DNA of 64,000 bases, taken from NCBI RefSeq assembly GCF_002911665.1, contig NZ_MTBP01000001.1, positions 2,232,001 through 2,296,000 on the forward strand. Direction: 5' to 3'. The stretch's first letter is position 1. The number at the start of each line of letters is the position of its first letter. Both the position numbers and the translations under genes were made by a program. The notes below the pieces were generated by a model. The model saw only the letters and a program-made list of their open reading frames with translations, ran no database searches and was not told the origin of the DNA. Positions 37,965-46,346 of this stretch are shown in pieces. Source of the stretch: Actinomadura rubteroloni. Lineage in GTDB: Bacteria > Actinomycetota > Actinomycetes > Streptosporangiales > Streptosporangiaceae.

Positions 37965-39005
37965 TCAGGTCAGCGCGGCCAGCCGCCGCAGCAGGCGGTC
38001 GCAGGTCTCGCGGATCCTCCGGTCCGGCACCGTCTCCCGCCGCCGGCGGACGGCCGCGGCCAGGTCGGCGACGCGCCCGCCGAACCTCGGGTCCCGGCGC
38101 AGCGCCAGCGGAAGATAGGTCGAGACCAGGTAATAGAAATAGGCGTCGTTGTACGCGTCGATCTCGCGCAGCACTTCGACCGCCGTGTGCCGCAGCGACA
38201 GGTCGCTCGGCAGCGTGAAATCGGACGTGACGCGCCCGTCGCGCGCGTAGGTGGGGAGCGACCATTCCTCCAGGCCCGCGTACATCGGCGTCGCCTCCAG
38301 AATGCGGCGGTACCGCTCGGCGAGGTCGATGTCGTCGGTGGCGATCAGCGTGCCCATCACGACGCCGCGCAGCATGAACGCCGACTGCCGTCCGGGGACC
38401 TCGAACGCGAGGTCCTCCGACAGTTCCCGCGTCACCTTGCTGACCTGGTGGGTGAGGATGTTGAGGGCCAGGATGGAATGGAACGAGTACGCGCGCTGGT
38501 TCAGGCGGGGGGCGATCTCGATGGCCGCGTCGAACAGCGGCCGGGGGTCGGTGAGCAGTCCGTTCTCGCCGGCGAACAGCGATTCCAGCGCGCGGTCCTG
38601 CTCACGGCCCCAGAACCGCGCCAGGTAGGACGCCACGCGCGGCGGCTTCTCGCCCCGCATGATCTGCAGGCCGGCCTCCAGGGCGTTCAGCAGGTGCTGC
38701 TGCGCCACCGTGGACGAGCGGAGGACCGTCAGATCGACGGTCAGTCCCGCCGCGTCCAGATCGGCCACCAGGGATTCGCGCCGTTTCACCACCGAATGCG
38801 TCGTGACGTATTCGGCGATGCCGGGAACGGACGAGATGAGAGTCTGCAGCGACCGGCCGCTCGCCCGTTCCAGCCAGTGCTGGTTCTCCCACAGCCGGAA
38901 GACGGTGCTCTCGTCCAGCCCGGAGAAGGCCGCGACGTCGGAAATGTTCAGCCCGACCTCGGCCGCGATCTCCGAGAGGGGTTTCGGCTCGCTGTCGGTT
39001 GCCAT
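37965..39005 (-). CDS. Helix-turn-helix protein with a long all-helical C-terminal domain, probable regulator
   Basis: 346 residues from ATG 39005. The N-terminal 60 residues read as an HTH (LSEIAAEVGLNISDVAAFSG, then LDESTVFRLWENQHW). The rest is helical, with a middle section around LARFWGREQDRALESLFAGE and NQRAYSFHSILALNILTHQV. It resembles proteins that pair a DNA-binding domain with a ligand- or partner-sensing helical domain. It lies 23 bp upstream of the methyltransferase, suggesting an operon. No family is named. Confidence 0.75.
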   Translation of the reverse strand: MATDSEPKPLSEIAAEVGLNISDVAAFSGLDESTVFRLWENQHWLERASGRSLQTLISSVPGIAEYVTTHSVVKRRESLVADLDAAGLTVDLTVLRSSTVAQQHLLNALEAGLQIMRGEKPPRVASYLARFWGREQDRALESLFAGENGLLTDPRPLFDAAIEIAPRLNQRAYSFHSILALNILTHQVSKVTRELSEDLAFEVPGRQSAFMLRGVVMGTLIATDDIDLAERYRRILEATPMYAGLEEWSLPTYARDGRVTSDFTLPSDLSLRHTAVEVLREIDAYNDAYFYYLVSTYLPLALRRDPRFGGRVADLAAAVRRRRETVPDRRIRETCDRLLRRLAALT

Positions 39006-39088
39006 CCAAAGCCCTGGAATAGACCTGCGCCGGACGCCTGATTCTAACGGGGCGCGCACCGGCCGGGCCACCGCACCGGTTAACGCGG

Positions 39089-39874
39089 TCACGCCGCCTT
39101 TCTTCCGACGCGGCGCAACAGGGGAAGTGCGGATTCGTCGTCGCCGGGCGGTGTCGCGGGAAGCGTCTCCCAGCCGCGCAGAAGCCCGGCGATCCGTTCT
39201 TCGTCGCGCGGGACGAACGCGACGTCCGCCTCCCGGCACAGCGCGGCGGCGGCGTCGAGCGCGGGCGTCCGGACCGGGTGGCACACGACGACGTGGCTGC
39301 CCGGCGGCAGCGCGCCGAGCAGTTCCCGCATGATCGTGCACGGGTCCTCGGCGTCGGTGACGGCGGGCAGGACGTTGACGAGGAAGACGGCGGTCGGCGC
39401 GTCCGGGTCGATGACGCGCCGCACCTCGGGGTGGTGCAGGAGGCGCACCGGCTCGCGCAGGTCGGCCTGCGCGGCGGACGTCCCCGCCTCCACCGCGAGC
39501 AACGCCCGCGCGTGGCAGACGACCATCGGGTCGCGGTCGGCGTAGGCGACGCGGCTGCGCGGATCCACCCGCCGGACGATCTCGTCCAGCCGCTCGCCGG
39601 GCAGCGGCAGCCCGCACCCGACGTCGAGGAACTGGCGCAACCCCGCGCGCGCCAGCCGCCGCGCGCTCTCGCGCAGGAACGCGCGCCCGGCGCGGGCCAG
39701 CGACGGGACGACCGGCGCCAGCTCCACCACACGGTCGGCGAGGGCGCGGTCGGCGGCGTAGGTGTCCTTGCCGCCCAGATAGTGGTTGTCCATCCGCGCC
39801 GGGTTCGGCGCCGGGACGGCGCGGCGCGGTGGGCAGTCCGCCGGGGTCGGCCCCAGGCTCAGCACGGTTCCCAC
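39089..39874 (-). CDS. S-adenosyl methyltransferase (PF04672, DUF574)
   Basis: 261 residues from GTG 39874, which has AAGGTGG upstream. The diagnostic start block is NPARMDNHYLGGKDTYAADR, followed by FLRESARRLARAGLRQFLDV with GCGLPLPG (SAM-binding), VAYADRDPMVVCHARALL, and TAVFLVNVLPAV. The family is almost restricted to actinomycetes, often expanded and next to HTH genes, as here. Substrate unknown. The distance to the HTH gene is 83 bp. Confidence 0.93.
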   Translation of the reverse strand: MGTVLSLGPTPADCPPRRAVPAPNPARMDNHYLGGKDTYAADRALADRVVELAPVVPSLARAGRAFLRESARRLARAGLRQFLDVGCGLPLPGERLDEIVRRVDPRSRVAYADRDPMVVCHARALLAVEAGTSAAQADLREPVRLLHHPEVRRVIDPDAPTAVFLVNVLPAVTDAEDPCTIMRELLGALPPGSHVVVCHPVRTPALDAAAALCREADVAFVPRDEERIAGLLRGWETLPATPPGDDESALPLLRRVGRKAA

Positions 39875-40093
39875 GGCGGGCCACCTTCCGTCCTGGCCGG
39901 CCGCGCCGCCCCGGACGGGACGGGCTGGCCGGACCTCCGCCCTGGGGAGAGGGCGGAGGATCACGGGCGCGGACCGGCGGGCCTGTCGGCGAGACCCGCA
40001 CGACAGCCATCTTGACGCCTCGGCGAGCACCCGGTCACGGAGGCTTGCGCGCGTGCAACGCCCCCGTGGCACGCTGCGCCGACATGCTTTCGA

Positions 40094-40870
40094 TCAACGA
40101 TTTCCCGGCTGCGCGCGGGCGCGGAACTCGGCGACATAGCGGGCGAAGGCGGGCCGTCCGACGGACGCGGCCTGCGCCCACGCCTCGAACTCCACCACCG
40201 CGTCCAGCGGGCCCGTCTCGGCGAGCCGCACGGCGCGCTTCATGTCCCTCACCAGCGCCGGGTCGCGTTCCGCGCAGCGTTTCGCCAGCTCGACGGCCGC
40301 CGCCGCCGGGTCGTCCGCGCGGCGGGTGGCGAGGCCGAGGTCCATCGCGCGGGCGGCGTCGATCGTGTCGGCGTCCAGGACGGTCGCGAGCGCCCGGTGC
40401 CCGCCGAGCCGGGACGCCAGGAACCACGTCGCGCCGCCGCCCGGGTGCAGGCCGATGTCGGCGAAGCTGAACGCGAACGCGGCGCGCGGCCCGACGATCA
40501 CCATGTCGCAGGCCAGCGCGATGTTCGCACCCGCGCCGACGGCGACGCCGTCCACGGCCGCGATCGTCGGGATCGCCAGGTCGGCGAGGCCGAGGAACGC
40601 CGCGTAGACGGCCTTGAGGTCGTCGCGGATCGCGCCGGTCGGACGGTCCAGGTCGCCGAACAGCGTCGTCACGTCGGCGCCCGCGCAGAACGCCCGGCCC
40701 TCGGCGCGGACGACGAGCGCCCGCGCGTCCGGGTCGTCGCCTACGGCGGCGATCGCGGCGGCCAGCTCGCGCAGCATCGCGGCGGTGAGCGCGTTGCGGC
40801 GGGCGGGCGCGGCGAGCACCAGGTGCCGGACGGGGCCGTCGGCCTCCAACCGCACGGATGAATCGGTCAT
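40094..40870 (-). CDS. Enoyl-CoA hydratase/isomerase family protein
   Basis: A 258-residue crotonase starting MTDSSVRLEADGPVRHLVL with GGGAGA upstream. Core elements: AAPARRNALTAAMLREL, EGRAFCAGADVTTLFGD, AAVDGVAVGAGANIALACDM and FADIGLHPGGGATWFLASRL. The sequence GLHPGGGATW suits a delta-isomerase or hydratase. It is not close in sequence to the copy at 27034-27801. Acyl-CoA substrate unknown; alone in its transcription unit. Confidence 0.92.
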   Translation of the reverse strand: MTDSSVRLEADGPVRHLVLAAPARRNALTAAMLRELAAAIAAVGDDPDARALVVRAEGRAFCAGADVTTLFGDLDRPTGAIRDDLKAVYAAFLGLADLAIPTIAAVDGVAVGAGANIALACDMVIVGPRAAFAFSFADIGLHPGGGATWFLASRLGGHRALATVLDADTIDAARAMDLGLATRRADDPAAAAVELAKRCAERDPALVRDMKRAVRLAETGPLDAVVEFEAWAQAASVGRPAFARYVAEFRARAQPGNR

Positions 40871-40920
40871 GCCGGGGTCTCCCGTCCTCGGGGAACAGTG
40901 TCCCCGGCACCGTCCCACAC

Positions 40921-40950
40921 CCGCCCGCCCCGGGCTGTGGGGGCGGGCGG
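40921..40950 (-). terminator. GC hairpin between the small basic gene and the crotonase gene
   Basis: Perfect 11-bp stem CCGCCCGCCCC (40921-40931) / GGGGCGGGCGG (40940-40950) with an 8-nt loop, starting 7 bp beyond the stop of the 63-residue gene. It insulates that gene from the crotonase gene on the same strand. Confidence 0.65.
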
Positions 40951-40957
40951 GCGTAGG

Positions 40958-41149
40958 TCAGCCCGGGTGGTCGGGGCGCTGGGCGGGCGGGGTGCCGCCG
41001 CCCTGGCCGCCGCCCTTCGCGCCCTTGTCCGTCCCGTGCGGGTGGACGCGGCGGCGCGAGCCCTTCGGCTGGGTCGCCTCGGGCGGGGGCTGCGCGGTGG
41101 TCGGCGTGTGGCCCGAACGGCGCATGGACGGTTGCTGGATGTTGGTCAT
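40958..41149 (-). CDS. Small basic disordered protein (63 residues)
   Basis: ATG 41149 follows AAAGGAG at good spacing. Composition is Pro/Gly/Gln/Lys/Arg with a central KGSRRRVHPHG and a GAKGGGQGGG run. No secondary structure is expected, and no Cys or signal peptide is seen. The good ribosome-binding site and the terminator after it favour a real gene. A nucleic-acid-binding tail is possible but unproven. Confidence 0.6.
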   Translation of the reverse strand: MTNIQQPSMRRSGHTPTTAQPPPEATQPKGSRRRVHPHGTDKGAKGGGQGGGTPPAQRPDHPG

Positions 41150-41319
41150 CGTGCGCTCCTTTCGTCGCCCGTCCGCGTACCCGGGGGTCTGCGGGCCATG
41201 CGCTCTCAGGCGAGCAGCGCGCAGGTCGGCGAGCAGGCCGTCGTAGGCGGCTTCGCGGTCCTCGGCGCGCAGCACGGCGGACAGGCGGCCGAGGCCGGCG
41301 TGCTCGGGGACGGGCGGGA

Positions 41320-41913
41320 TCAGCCGCACGACGCGACGGCCCGCATCCGCTGGACGGTCGCGAGCGGCACCACCACCGGCCGCCGCGCCTCCCGGACGAT
41401 CAACTGGCCCTTGTCCGCGCCGCCGATCTCGCCGCAGGCCCGTCCGCCCGCGTACAGCACTTCCATGAGGGACTTCTCGGGCTTCTCCAGCGGGCCGAGC
41501 CACGTCGCGCCGATGCCGACGGCCAGGCAGGCGACGGCGGCGGTCGTGAGCCACGCGGCGCTGCGGATCGCGCGGGAGGCGCGTTTGACCTCGTCCGCCG
41601 TCCACGCCTGCAACGACTCGCCGCTGAGCAGGATGTCCGCGCCGGGGCTGCCCGCCGCCGCGCGCATCGCGAGCAGCGTCGCGGTGACGAGCAGGACGAG
41701 CGCCACCCCGATCAGCACCACCACGAACCACCGGAAACCGGGCGTCAGCGCGGTCACGTTGTCGCGGCCCTTGACGATGAGGACGGCGCCGAGCAGCGCC
41801 GTCAGCCCCCCGAGCCCCGTCCGCCAGGCTTCCGCCTGCTTGCGCGCGCCGTCGAGCTGGGTGAACTTGAGCGCCTGCGCGCGCTGTGCCCACCGCTTCT
41901 TGTCGAGGCTCAC
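41320..41913 (-). CDS. Two-TM membrane protein coupled to a zinc-ribbon gene, unknown function
   Basis: 197 residues from GTG 41913, with a 4-bp GTGA overlap with the upstream zinc-ribbon gene. The N-terminal 30 residues are charged (SLDKKRWAQRAQALKFTQLD). Then come TGLGGLTALLGAVLIVKG and FVVVLIGVALVLLVTATLLA as transmembrane segments, a soluble stretch of about 50 residues, a third hydrophobic stretch SAAWLTTAAVACLAVGIGAT and a C-terminal tail. The arrangement resembles small membrane partners of effector systems. Unrecognised. Confidence 0.75.
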   Translation of the reverse strand: MSLDKKRWAQRAQALKFTQLDGARKQAEAWRTGLGGLTALLGAVLIVKGRDNVTALTPGFRWFVVVLIGVALVLLVTATLLAMRAAAGSPGADILLSGESLQAWTADEVKRASRAIRSAAWLTTAAVACLAVGIGATWLGPLEKPEKSLMEVLYAGGRACGEIGGADKGQLIVREARRPVVVPLATVQRMRAVASCG

Positions 41914-42230
41914 GGCAGCTCGACGTCCCAGAACGCGCCGCACCCCGCGTCGATCGCGTCCGCCGGACGATCCGCGTGCACATGCCCGCACTCGCAATAG
42001 ACGGTCACCGTGCGCGGCGCCGCACTCGTCCGCACCGCGCCGCGCCGGAAGAACCCCTTGGCTCCCTCCGGGCTGCCCCGGCCGAGCGTCGTCACCGTCC
42101 GCCCGCCGCACGCCGGGCACGTCCCGCTGATCGTCAGCCCGCGCTCCGACTCGGCGACGCTGAACTGCTGCGCCGGGAACTCCGTCTCGGTGTACCCGAG
42201 ATCCCGATGATGCTCGGGCTCGTCAGCCAC
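41910..42230 (-). CDS. Zinc-ribbon protein, unknown function
   Basis: 106 residues from GTG 42230 with GGAG upstream. Two Cys pairs, SGTCPACGGRTV and VYCECGHVHAD, fit a zinc ribbon, and a lone Cys (DAGCGAFW) follows. It is the head of a two-gene operon with the membrane protein, and its start overlaps the end of a short upstream ORF by 8 bp. It probably acts with the membrane protein, function unknown. Confidence 0.78.
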   Translation of the reverse strand: MADEPEHHRDLGYTETEFPAQQFSVAESERGLTISGTCPACGGRTVTTLGRGSPEGAKGFFRRGAVRTSAAPRTVTVYCECGHVHADRPADAIDAGCGAFWDVELP

Positions 42231-42372
42231 GCAAATGCTCCAACTCCAAACCGAGCAACACCGCGTACACCCCGAGCCTCCCCACGATCCACTCCTCCGA
42301 CTCCTCGGCCTCCGGGATCGCGCCAGCCGGGGATGTCCGGCCCGTCGGACGGCATGGCAAACGGCTGGTCAA
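42223..42372 (-). other. Short ORF or 5'-truncated remnant coupled to the zinc-ribbon gene
   Basis: A minus-strand frame whose last 33 codons read like real protein (PEAEESEEWIVGRLGVYAVL, then LGLELEHLRG) and whose TGA overlaps the zinc-ribbon GTG by 8 bp. The only upstream starts are TTG 42372 or a GTG a few codons earlier, with no ribosome-binding site, and codons before the PEAEE region look non-coding. It could be a small protein of 49-54 residues or the tail of a gene lost when the SDR gene region was joined. Confidence 0.35.
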
Positions 42373-42449
42373 ATTGACACTGCACACGGTGGGACGCGGG
42401 GGGAGCGGGTAGCTGCGGGGCTCAGTGGAAGCGACACGGAGGTGACGTC

Positions 42450-43289
42450 ATGAGCCCGACCGTCCAGCAGCAGCGTCCGCCCGGCCGCGAGGGGGTCATG
42501 GACCCCCGGCCCGACAGCGGCGCGGACGACTATCGCGGCTCGGGACGGCTGACCGGCAAGGCCGCCGTGATCACCGGCGGGGACAGCGGCATCGGACGCG
42601 CCGTCGCGATCGCCTACGCGCGCGAGGGCGCCGACGTCCTCATCTCCTACCTGGAGGAGGACGACGATGCGGCCGACACCGCGCGGTTGGTGGAGGAGGC
42701 CGGGCGGAAGGCGGTGCTCGTTCCGGGCGACCTGCGCGATCCCGGGCAGTGCCGGACGGTCGTCCGCCGCGCCGTGGACGCGTTCGGACGTATCGACGTG
42801 CTCGTCAGCAACGCCGGCTACCAGATGACGCGGGACCGGCTGGAGGACGTCCCGGACGAGGAGTGGAACCGCACCATCGAGACCAACCTCAACGCGTTGT
42901 TCCACCTGTGCAAGGCGGCGCTGCCGCACATGGGGGCGGGGTCGTCCATCATCGCGTCCACGTCGGTCAACTCGGACATGCCGCCGCCGTTCCTGCTCGC
43001 CTACAACGCCACGAAGGCCGCCATCGCGAACTTCGCGGGCGGGCTGGCGCAGCAGCTCGGGCCGCGCGGGATCCGCGTCAACAGCGTCGCGCCCGGCCCG
43101 ATCTGGACGCCGCTGATCCCCGCGACGATGCCGCCGGAGATGGTCGCGTCGTTCGGGGAGGACGCGCCGCTCGGCCGTCCGGGGCAGCCCGCCGAGCTGG
43201 CCCCGGTGTACGTGATGCTGGCGAGCGACGAGGCGAGCTACGTGTCCGGCGCGCGTGTCGCCGTCACCGGCGGGACGCCCATCCTGTGA
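42450..43289 (+). CDS. Short-chain dehydrogenase/reductase (general-stress YgaD/YhdF-type)
   Basis: A 279-residue SDR. Cofactor site TGGDSGIGRAVAIAYAREGA, NAG motif VLVSNAGYQ, catalytic Ser in STSVNSD and YNATKAA (Tyr-X3-Lys), then RVNSVAPGPIWTPLIPATMP. A 35-residue Pro-rich N-terminal extension and the GGDSGIG form match the stress-induced oxidoreductases seen in many soil bacteria. NAD(P)-dependent; substrate unknown. GGAGG precedes the ATG. Convergent with the LLM gene across a strong hairpin. Confidence 0.93.
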   Translation: MSPTVQQQRPPGREGVMDPRPDSGADDYRGSGRLTGKAAVITGGDSGIGRAVAIAYAREGADVLISYLEEDDDAADTARLVEEAGRKAVLVPGDLRDPGQCRTVVRRAVDAFGRIDVLVSNAGYQMTRDRLEDVPDEEWNRTIETNLNALFHLCKAALPHMGAGSSIIASTSVNSDMPPPFLLAYNATKAAIANFAGGLAQQLGPRGIRVNSVAPGPIWTPLIPATMPPEMVASFGEDAPLGRPGQPAELAPVYVMLASDEASYVSGARVAVTGGTPIL

Positions 43290-43296
43290 CGGACCC

Positions 43297-43326
43297 GGCG
43301 GACCCGGGGCCGCGCCCGGGTCCGCC
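43297..43326. terminator. Bidirectional hairpin between the SDR and LLM genes
   Basis: Perfect 12-bp stem GGCGGACCCGGG (43297-43308) / CCCGGGTCCGCC (43315-43326) with a 6-nt loop, filling the 43-bp gap between convergent stops. Confidence 0.8.
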
Positions 43327-43332
43327 GCCCGG

Positions 43333-44301
43333 TCATCCGTAGCGCTCGCGCAGCGCGGGCAGCAGCTCGGCCTCGGCGAACCGGCGGAAGTCGTCCTGCC
43401 GGTCCGCGCCGATCTGGCAGAACGACAGGTGCGTGAACCCCGCGTCCGCCCAGGTCTTCACCGCGTTGAGGTAGGTCTCGACGTCCGGCCCGCTCGGGAC
43501 GGCCGACGCCACGTCGTCGGCCCGCACGTTCGCCGAGTTCGCCTCGAAGTTCTTCGGCCCCGGCAGCTCGGCCAGCACCTTCCAGCCGGGGACGGCCCAC
43601 CGCCACAGCTTGTGCGCGCGGTGCAGGGCGTCGTCGGCGTCCGTCCCGTACGACACGGGGAGCTGCCCGTAGACGGGCTTGCCGCGCCCGGCGCCGGACG
43701 AGAAGTCCGCGACGACGTCCGCGACGGGCTGGTCGGAGACGAGCGCGTCCCCGAACTCGGCGGCGATACGTCCGGCGCGCTCACCGAACGCCGCCACACC
43801 GATCGGGACGCGCTCGGCCGGCAGGTCGTAGATCTTGGCGGAGTCGACGCGGAAGTGGTCGCCCCGGTAGTTGACGAACCCGCCGTCGAACAGCCGCCGG
43901 ATGATCTCCAGGGACTCGCGGAACATCTCGTGCCGGACGTCCGCCGACGGCCAGCCGCGCCCGACGATGTGCTCGTTGAGGTTCTCGCCCGCGCCGACGC
44001 CGAGCGTGAACCGTCCGTCGGACAGGACGCCCATCGTCGCGGCCTTCTGCGCCACGACCGCCGGGTGGTACCGCATGGTCGGGCAGGTCACGAACGTCAT
44101 GAGCCGCAGGCGCTCGGTGGCGTGGGCGAGGGCGCCGAGCACCGACCAGGCGTAGGCGGAGTGGCCGAGGTCGTCGATCCACGGGAAGTAGTGGTCGGAG
44201 ATGCAGGAGTAGGCGAAGCCCGCCTCCTCCGCCCCGACCGCGTCCGAGATGAGCTGCTTGGGCGGTGTCTGCTCGCACAGGAGCGTGTATCCGAATTCCA
44301 T
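43333..44301 (-). CDS. LLM-class F420-dependent oxidoreductase (TIGR03557-like)
   Basis: A 322-residue luciferase-like TIM barrel. It begins EFGYTLLCEQTPPKQLISDA. F420/substrate elements include SDHYFPWIDDLGHSAYAW, TCPTMRYHPAVVAQKAATM and GRFTLGVGAGENLNEHIVG. It resembles F420-dependent glucose-6-phosphate dehydrogenase-like and mycobacterial hydride-transfer enzymes. F420 use is characteristic of actinomycetes and is inferred from family. Substrate unknown. Confidence 0.92.
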   Translation of the reverse strand: MEFGYTLLCEQTPPKQLISDAVGAEEAGFAYSCISDHYFPWIDDLGHSAYAWSVLGALAHATERLRLMTFVTCPTMRYHPAVVAQKAATMGVLSDGRFTLGVGAGENLNEHIVGRGWPSADVRHEMFRESLEIIRRLFDGGFVNYRGDHFRVDSAKIYDLPAERVPIGVAAFGERAGRIAAEFGDALVSDQPVADVVADFSSGAGRGKPVYGQLPVSYGTDADDALHRAHKLWRWAVPGWKVLAELPGPKNFEANSANVRADDVASAVPSGPDVETYLNAVKTWADAGFTHLSFCQIGADRQDDFRRFAEAELLPALRERYG

Positions 44302-44393
44302 GCCGTCCGACTACCCGGCTGAACTGGCCTTTCACGTGGGGCGCGGCGGGTAGCGGTGAAAGGTCGGCAATCTCGCACGAAGGAGGCTCGGTC

Positions 44394-45452
44394 ATGGACT
44401 GGTATCCGCTGCGGCTGACCACCCCGGTCATGACGCACGCGTTCGGGGGCACGGCCATCGCCGACCGGCTCGGCCGTCCGTCCGAGGTGCCCGGCCCGGT
44501 CGCCGAGACCTGGGAGGTCAGCGACGTGGACGGCGCGGTCGGCGAGGTCCTGGACGGCCCGCTCGCCGGACGGACGCTGCGCGACCTCGCCGAGGAGTTC
44601 CCCGTCGAGCTGATGGGGCCCGGCCGCCAGGGCGCGCGGTTCCCGGTGCTGACCAAGTTCATCGACGCGTCCGGGCCGCTGCCCGTCCACCTGCACGCCG
44701 ACGACGAGACCGCGCACCGGCTGGAGTCAGAGCCCAACGGCAAGACCGAGGCGTGGCACGTCGTGGACGCGCCGCCCGGCGCCACCGCGCTCGCCGGGAC
44801 GCTGCCGGGTGTGGACGCGGAGGCTCTGCGCCGAGCGCTGCTGAACGAGGACTACGACTCGGTGCTGCGGCGGTTGCCGGTGCGTCCGGGGGAGACGCTG
44901 TACGTGCCGGGTGGAACGATCCATTCGTTCGGTCCGGACACGCTCGTCTACGAGATCGAGCAGACGTCGGACGTCCAGCAGAGCGCCGCGTGCTGGCGCC
45001 AGGAGGACGGCGCGCTCCTCGACGAGGGCATCTGGCAGGACAATCTCGACCTTGTCATCGCCGAATGGGAGCCGTGGCACCGTCCGGACTTCCAGCCGGG
45101 GCTCGCGGTGCGGCCGTCCGCCGACGTCGAGCGGACGTTCTGCGCCGCCGGCCCGCACTTCGCCCTGGAACGCTGGACGGCCGCGTCCGGCGCCGTCGCC
45201 CGGCACGAGTTCCGCTCCGCCGTCGTGTTCACCAACGTCGGCGGCCCGATCGAGGTGCGCTCGGGCGGCTGGACGGACGTCCTCGGCCCCGGCCGGACCC
45301 TCCTGCTGCCCGCCGCGCTCGGCGCCGTCGAGTTCACCGGACCGGCCGACGTCCTGCTCGGCTACAAGCCCGATCTGGACGCCGAGGTCCGCGCGCCGCT
45401 CGTCGCCGCCGGCCACTCCCCGGACGTCATCGCCACGCTCGGCGACGTGTGA
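44394..45452 (+). CDS. manA: Class I mannose-6-phosphate isomerase
   Basis: A 352-residue type I PMI that interconverts mannose 6-phosphate and fructose 6-phosphate. The zinc site is visible: HLHADDETAH with the paired His, KTEAWHV and the later His in GGTIHSFGP. AGGAGG precedes ATG 44394 by 8 nt. It is shorter than typical E. coli ManA and close in size to the Bacillus ManA/YvyI type. The product feeds GDP-mannose and cell-envelope sugar synthesis. Confidence 0.9.
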   Translation: MDWYPLRLTTPVMTHAFGGTAIADRLGRPSEVPGPVAETWEVSDVDGAVGEVLDGPLAGRTLRDLAEEFPVELMGPGRQGARFPVLTKFIDASGPLPVHLHADDETAHRLESEPNGKTEAWHVVDAPPGATALAGTLPGVDAEALRRALLNEDYDSVLRRLPVRPGETLYVPGGTIHSFGPDTLVYEIEQTSDVQQSAACWRQEDGALLDEGIWQDNLDLVIAEWEPWHRPDFQPGLAVRPSADVERTFCAAGPHFALERWTAASGAVARHEFRSAVVFTNVGGPIEVRSGGWTDVLGPGRTLLLPAALGAVEFTGPADVLLGYKPDLDAEVRAPLVAAGHSPDVIATLGDV

Positions 45453-45518
45453 GGCGCGAATAGTGCGCGTGGCGGGAAACGATGGCCGTGGATCTTGACC
45501 GTGGTTAGAGTGGGTGGC

Positions 45519-45845
45519 ATGCCAGCCCGTGAGATGTCCCCTGAAATGGCCAAAATTGCCAAATCCCGGTGCAAGGGCAGTCCGACCGGGCGGCACCAGT
45601 TGCACAAGGTGCTGGAGGAACTCGGCGTCGTCCACTGTCTGGCCTGCGGCGAGGCCCGCTGGGACCAGGAGGTGCTGAACTTCTGGGAGTACATGGAGCC
45701 CGATCCCTGGCGAACGCGGATCCACACCTATGAGAGCGCCAAGCTCCTTCTTGAGGCGAGAAAGCGGAACCGTGGCAAGAAAGAAGATAACGTCGGTCTG
45801 CCCGAACTGTACGAAGGGTCAGACAAAGAAGGGGACGACCTGTAA
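45519..45845 (+). CDS. Small zinc-motif protein, unknown function, overlapping the next gene
   Basis: 108 residues from ATG 45519; TTG 45495 is an alternative. A possible TAGAGT -10 lies 7 bp before the ATG, so the mRNA may be leaderless. It contains EMAKIAKSRCKGSPTGRHQL and HCLACGEARWD, a Cys pair with an isolated Cys, then a Lys/Arg/Glu-rich tail. A/T content is higher than in neighbouring genes and it ends in TAA. Its last 74 bp overlap the following gene in a different frame. No family recognised. Confidence 0.6.
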   Translation: MPAREMSPEMAKIAKSRCKGSPTGRHQLHKVLEELGVVHCLACGEARWDQEVLNFWEYMEPDPWRTRIHTYESAKLLLEARKRNRGKKEDNVGLPELYEGSDKEGDDL

Positions 45846-45912
45846 GTTCTGCGACGGCAAGGGCAACATCGAAGCCTGGATCACCGTCCCCGACGAAGAC
45901 ACCAAGAAATAA
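45772..45912 (+). CDS. DnaJ-type zinc-knuckle miniprotein (46 residues), unknown function
   Basis: Starts at GTG 45772, or ATG 45730 for 60 residues. Sequence VARKKITSVCPNCTKGQTKK followed by TTCKFCDGKGNIEAW shows one CxxCxGx(n)CxxCxGxG zinc knuckle as in DnaJ and CSP41-like proteins. The Lys-rich, A-rich codons and TAA stop differ from the neighbours. It overlaps the previous gene by 74 bp out of phase. A small RNA- or protein-binding zinc protein is likely, role unknown. Confidence 0.6.
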   Translation: MARKKITSVCPNCTKGQTKKGTTCKFCDGKGNIEAWITVPDEDTKK

Positions 45913-46346
45913 CCGACAGACTCCGGGCCTCGCCGCCCACCCGCCCGCGCCCCCGGCACCCCGCCTCGTGCTGGCGTCGAGCGCGCATCCTCCCCGCCGC
46001 CACACCCGGCCCGCCCACGCCCTGACCGCGGTGTTCTGACCCGCGGCACTGCACCGTCCAGCAGATGGCTGAGTCTCGGCGCCGGCGAACGTGCGGCGCC
46101 CCTCGCACCGCGTGCCCGTCCTCGCCGTCGCCCGGGCGGCGGCCGGAAGCGGTCACGGCGGCGCGCGGGCGTCCGTCCGCGCCGGCCTTGCGGCGTGACG
46201 GCGTGCCGTTCCCCCAGCGAGCGCGCGGCTTGCGGCGTCGCGCCCGCGCGCGTTGACGGACGAGCGCGCGCCGCCGGGGATCTCCCGGTATGGGTGATGA
46301 TGATCTCGGTTGTGCGGGCGGGATCGGGGCTCATGGGAGGACGACG
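45913..46346. other. 434-bp gap without a supported gene
   Basis: Very GC-rich with only short shadow frames. No repeat, hairpin with clear function or start with ribosome-binding site was found until GGGAGG at 46335-46340. Confidence 0.5.
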
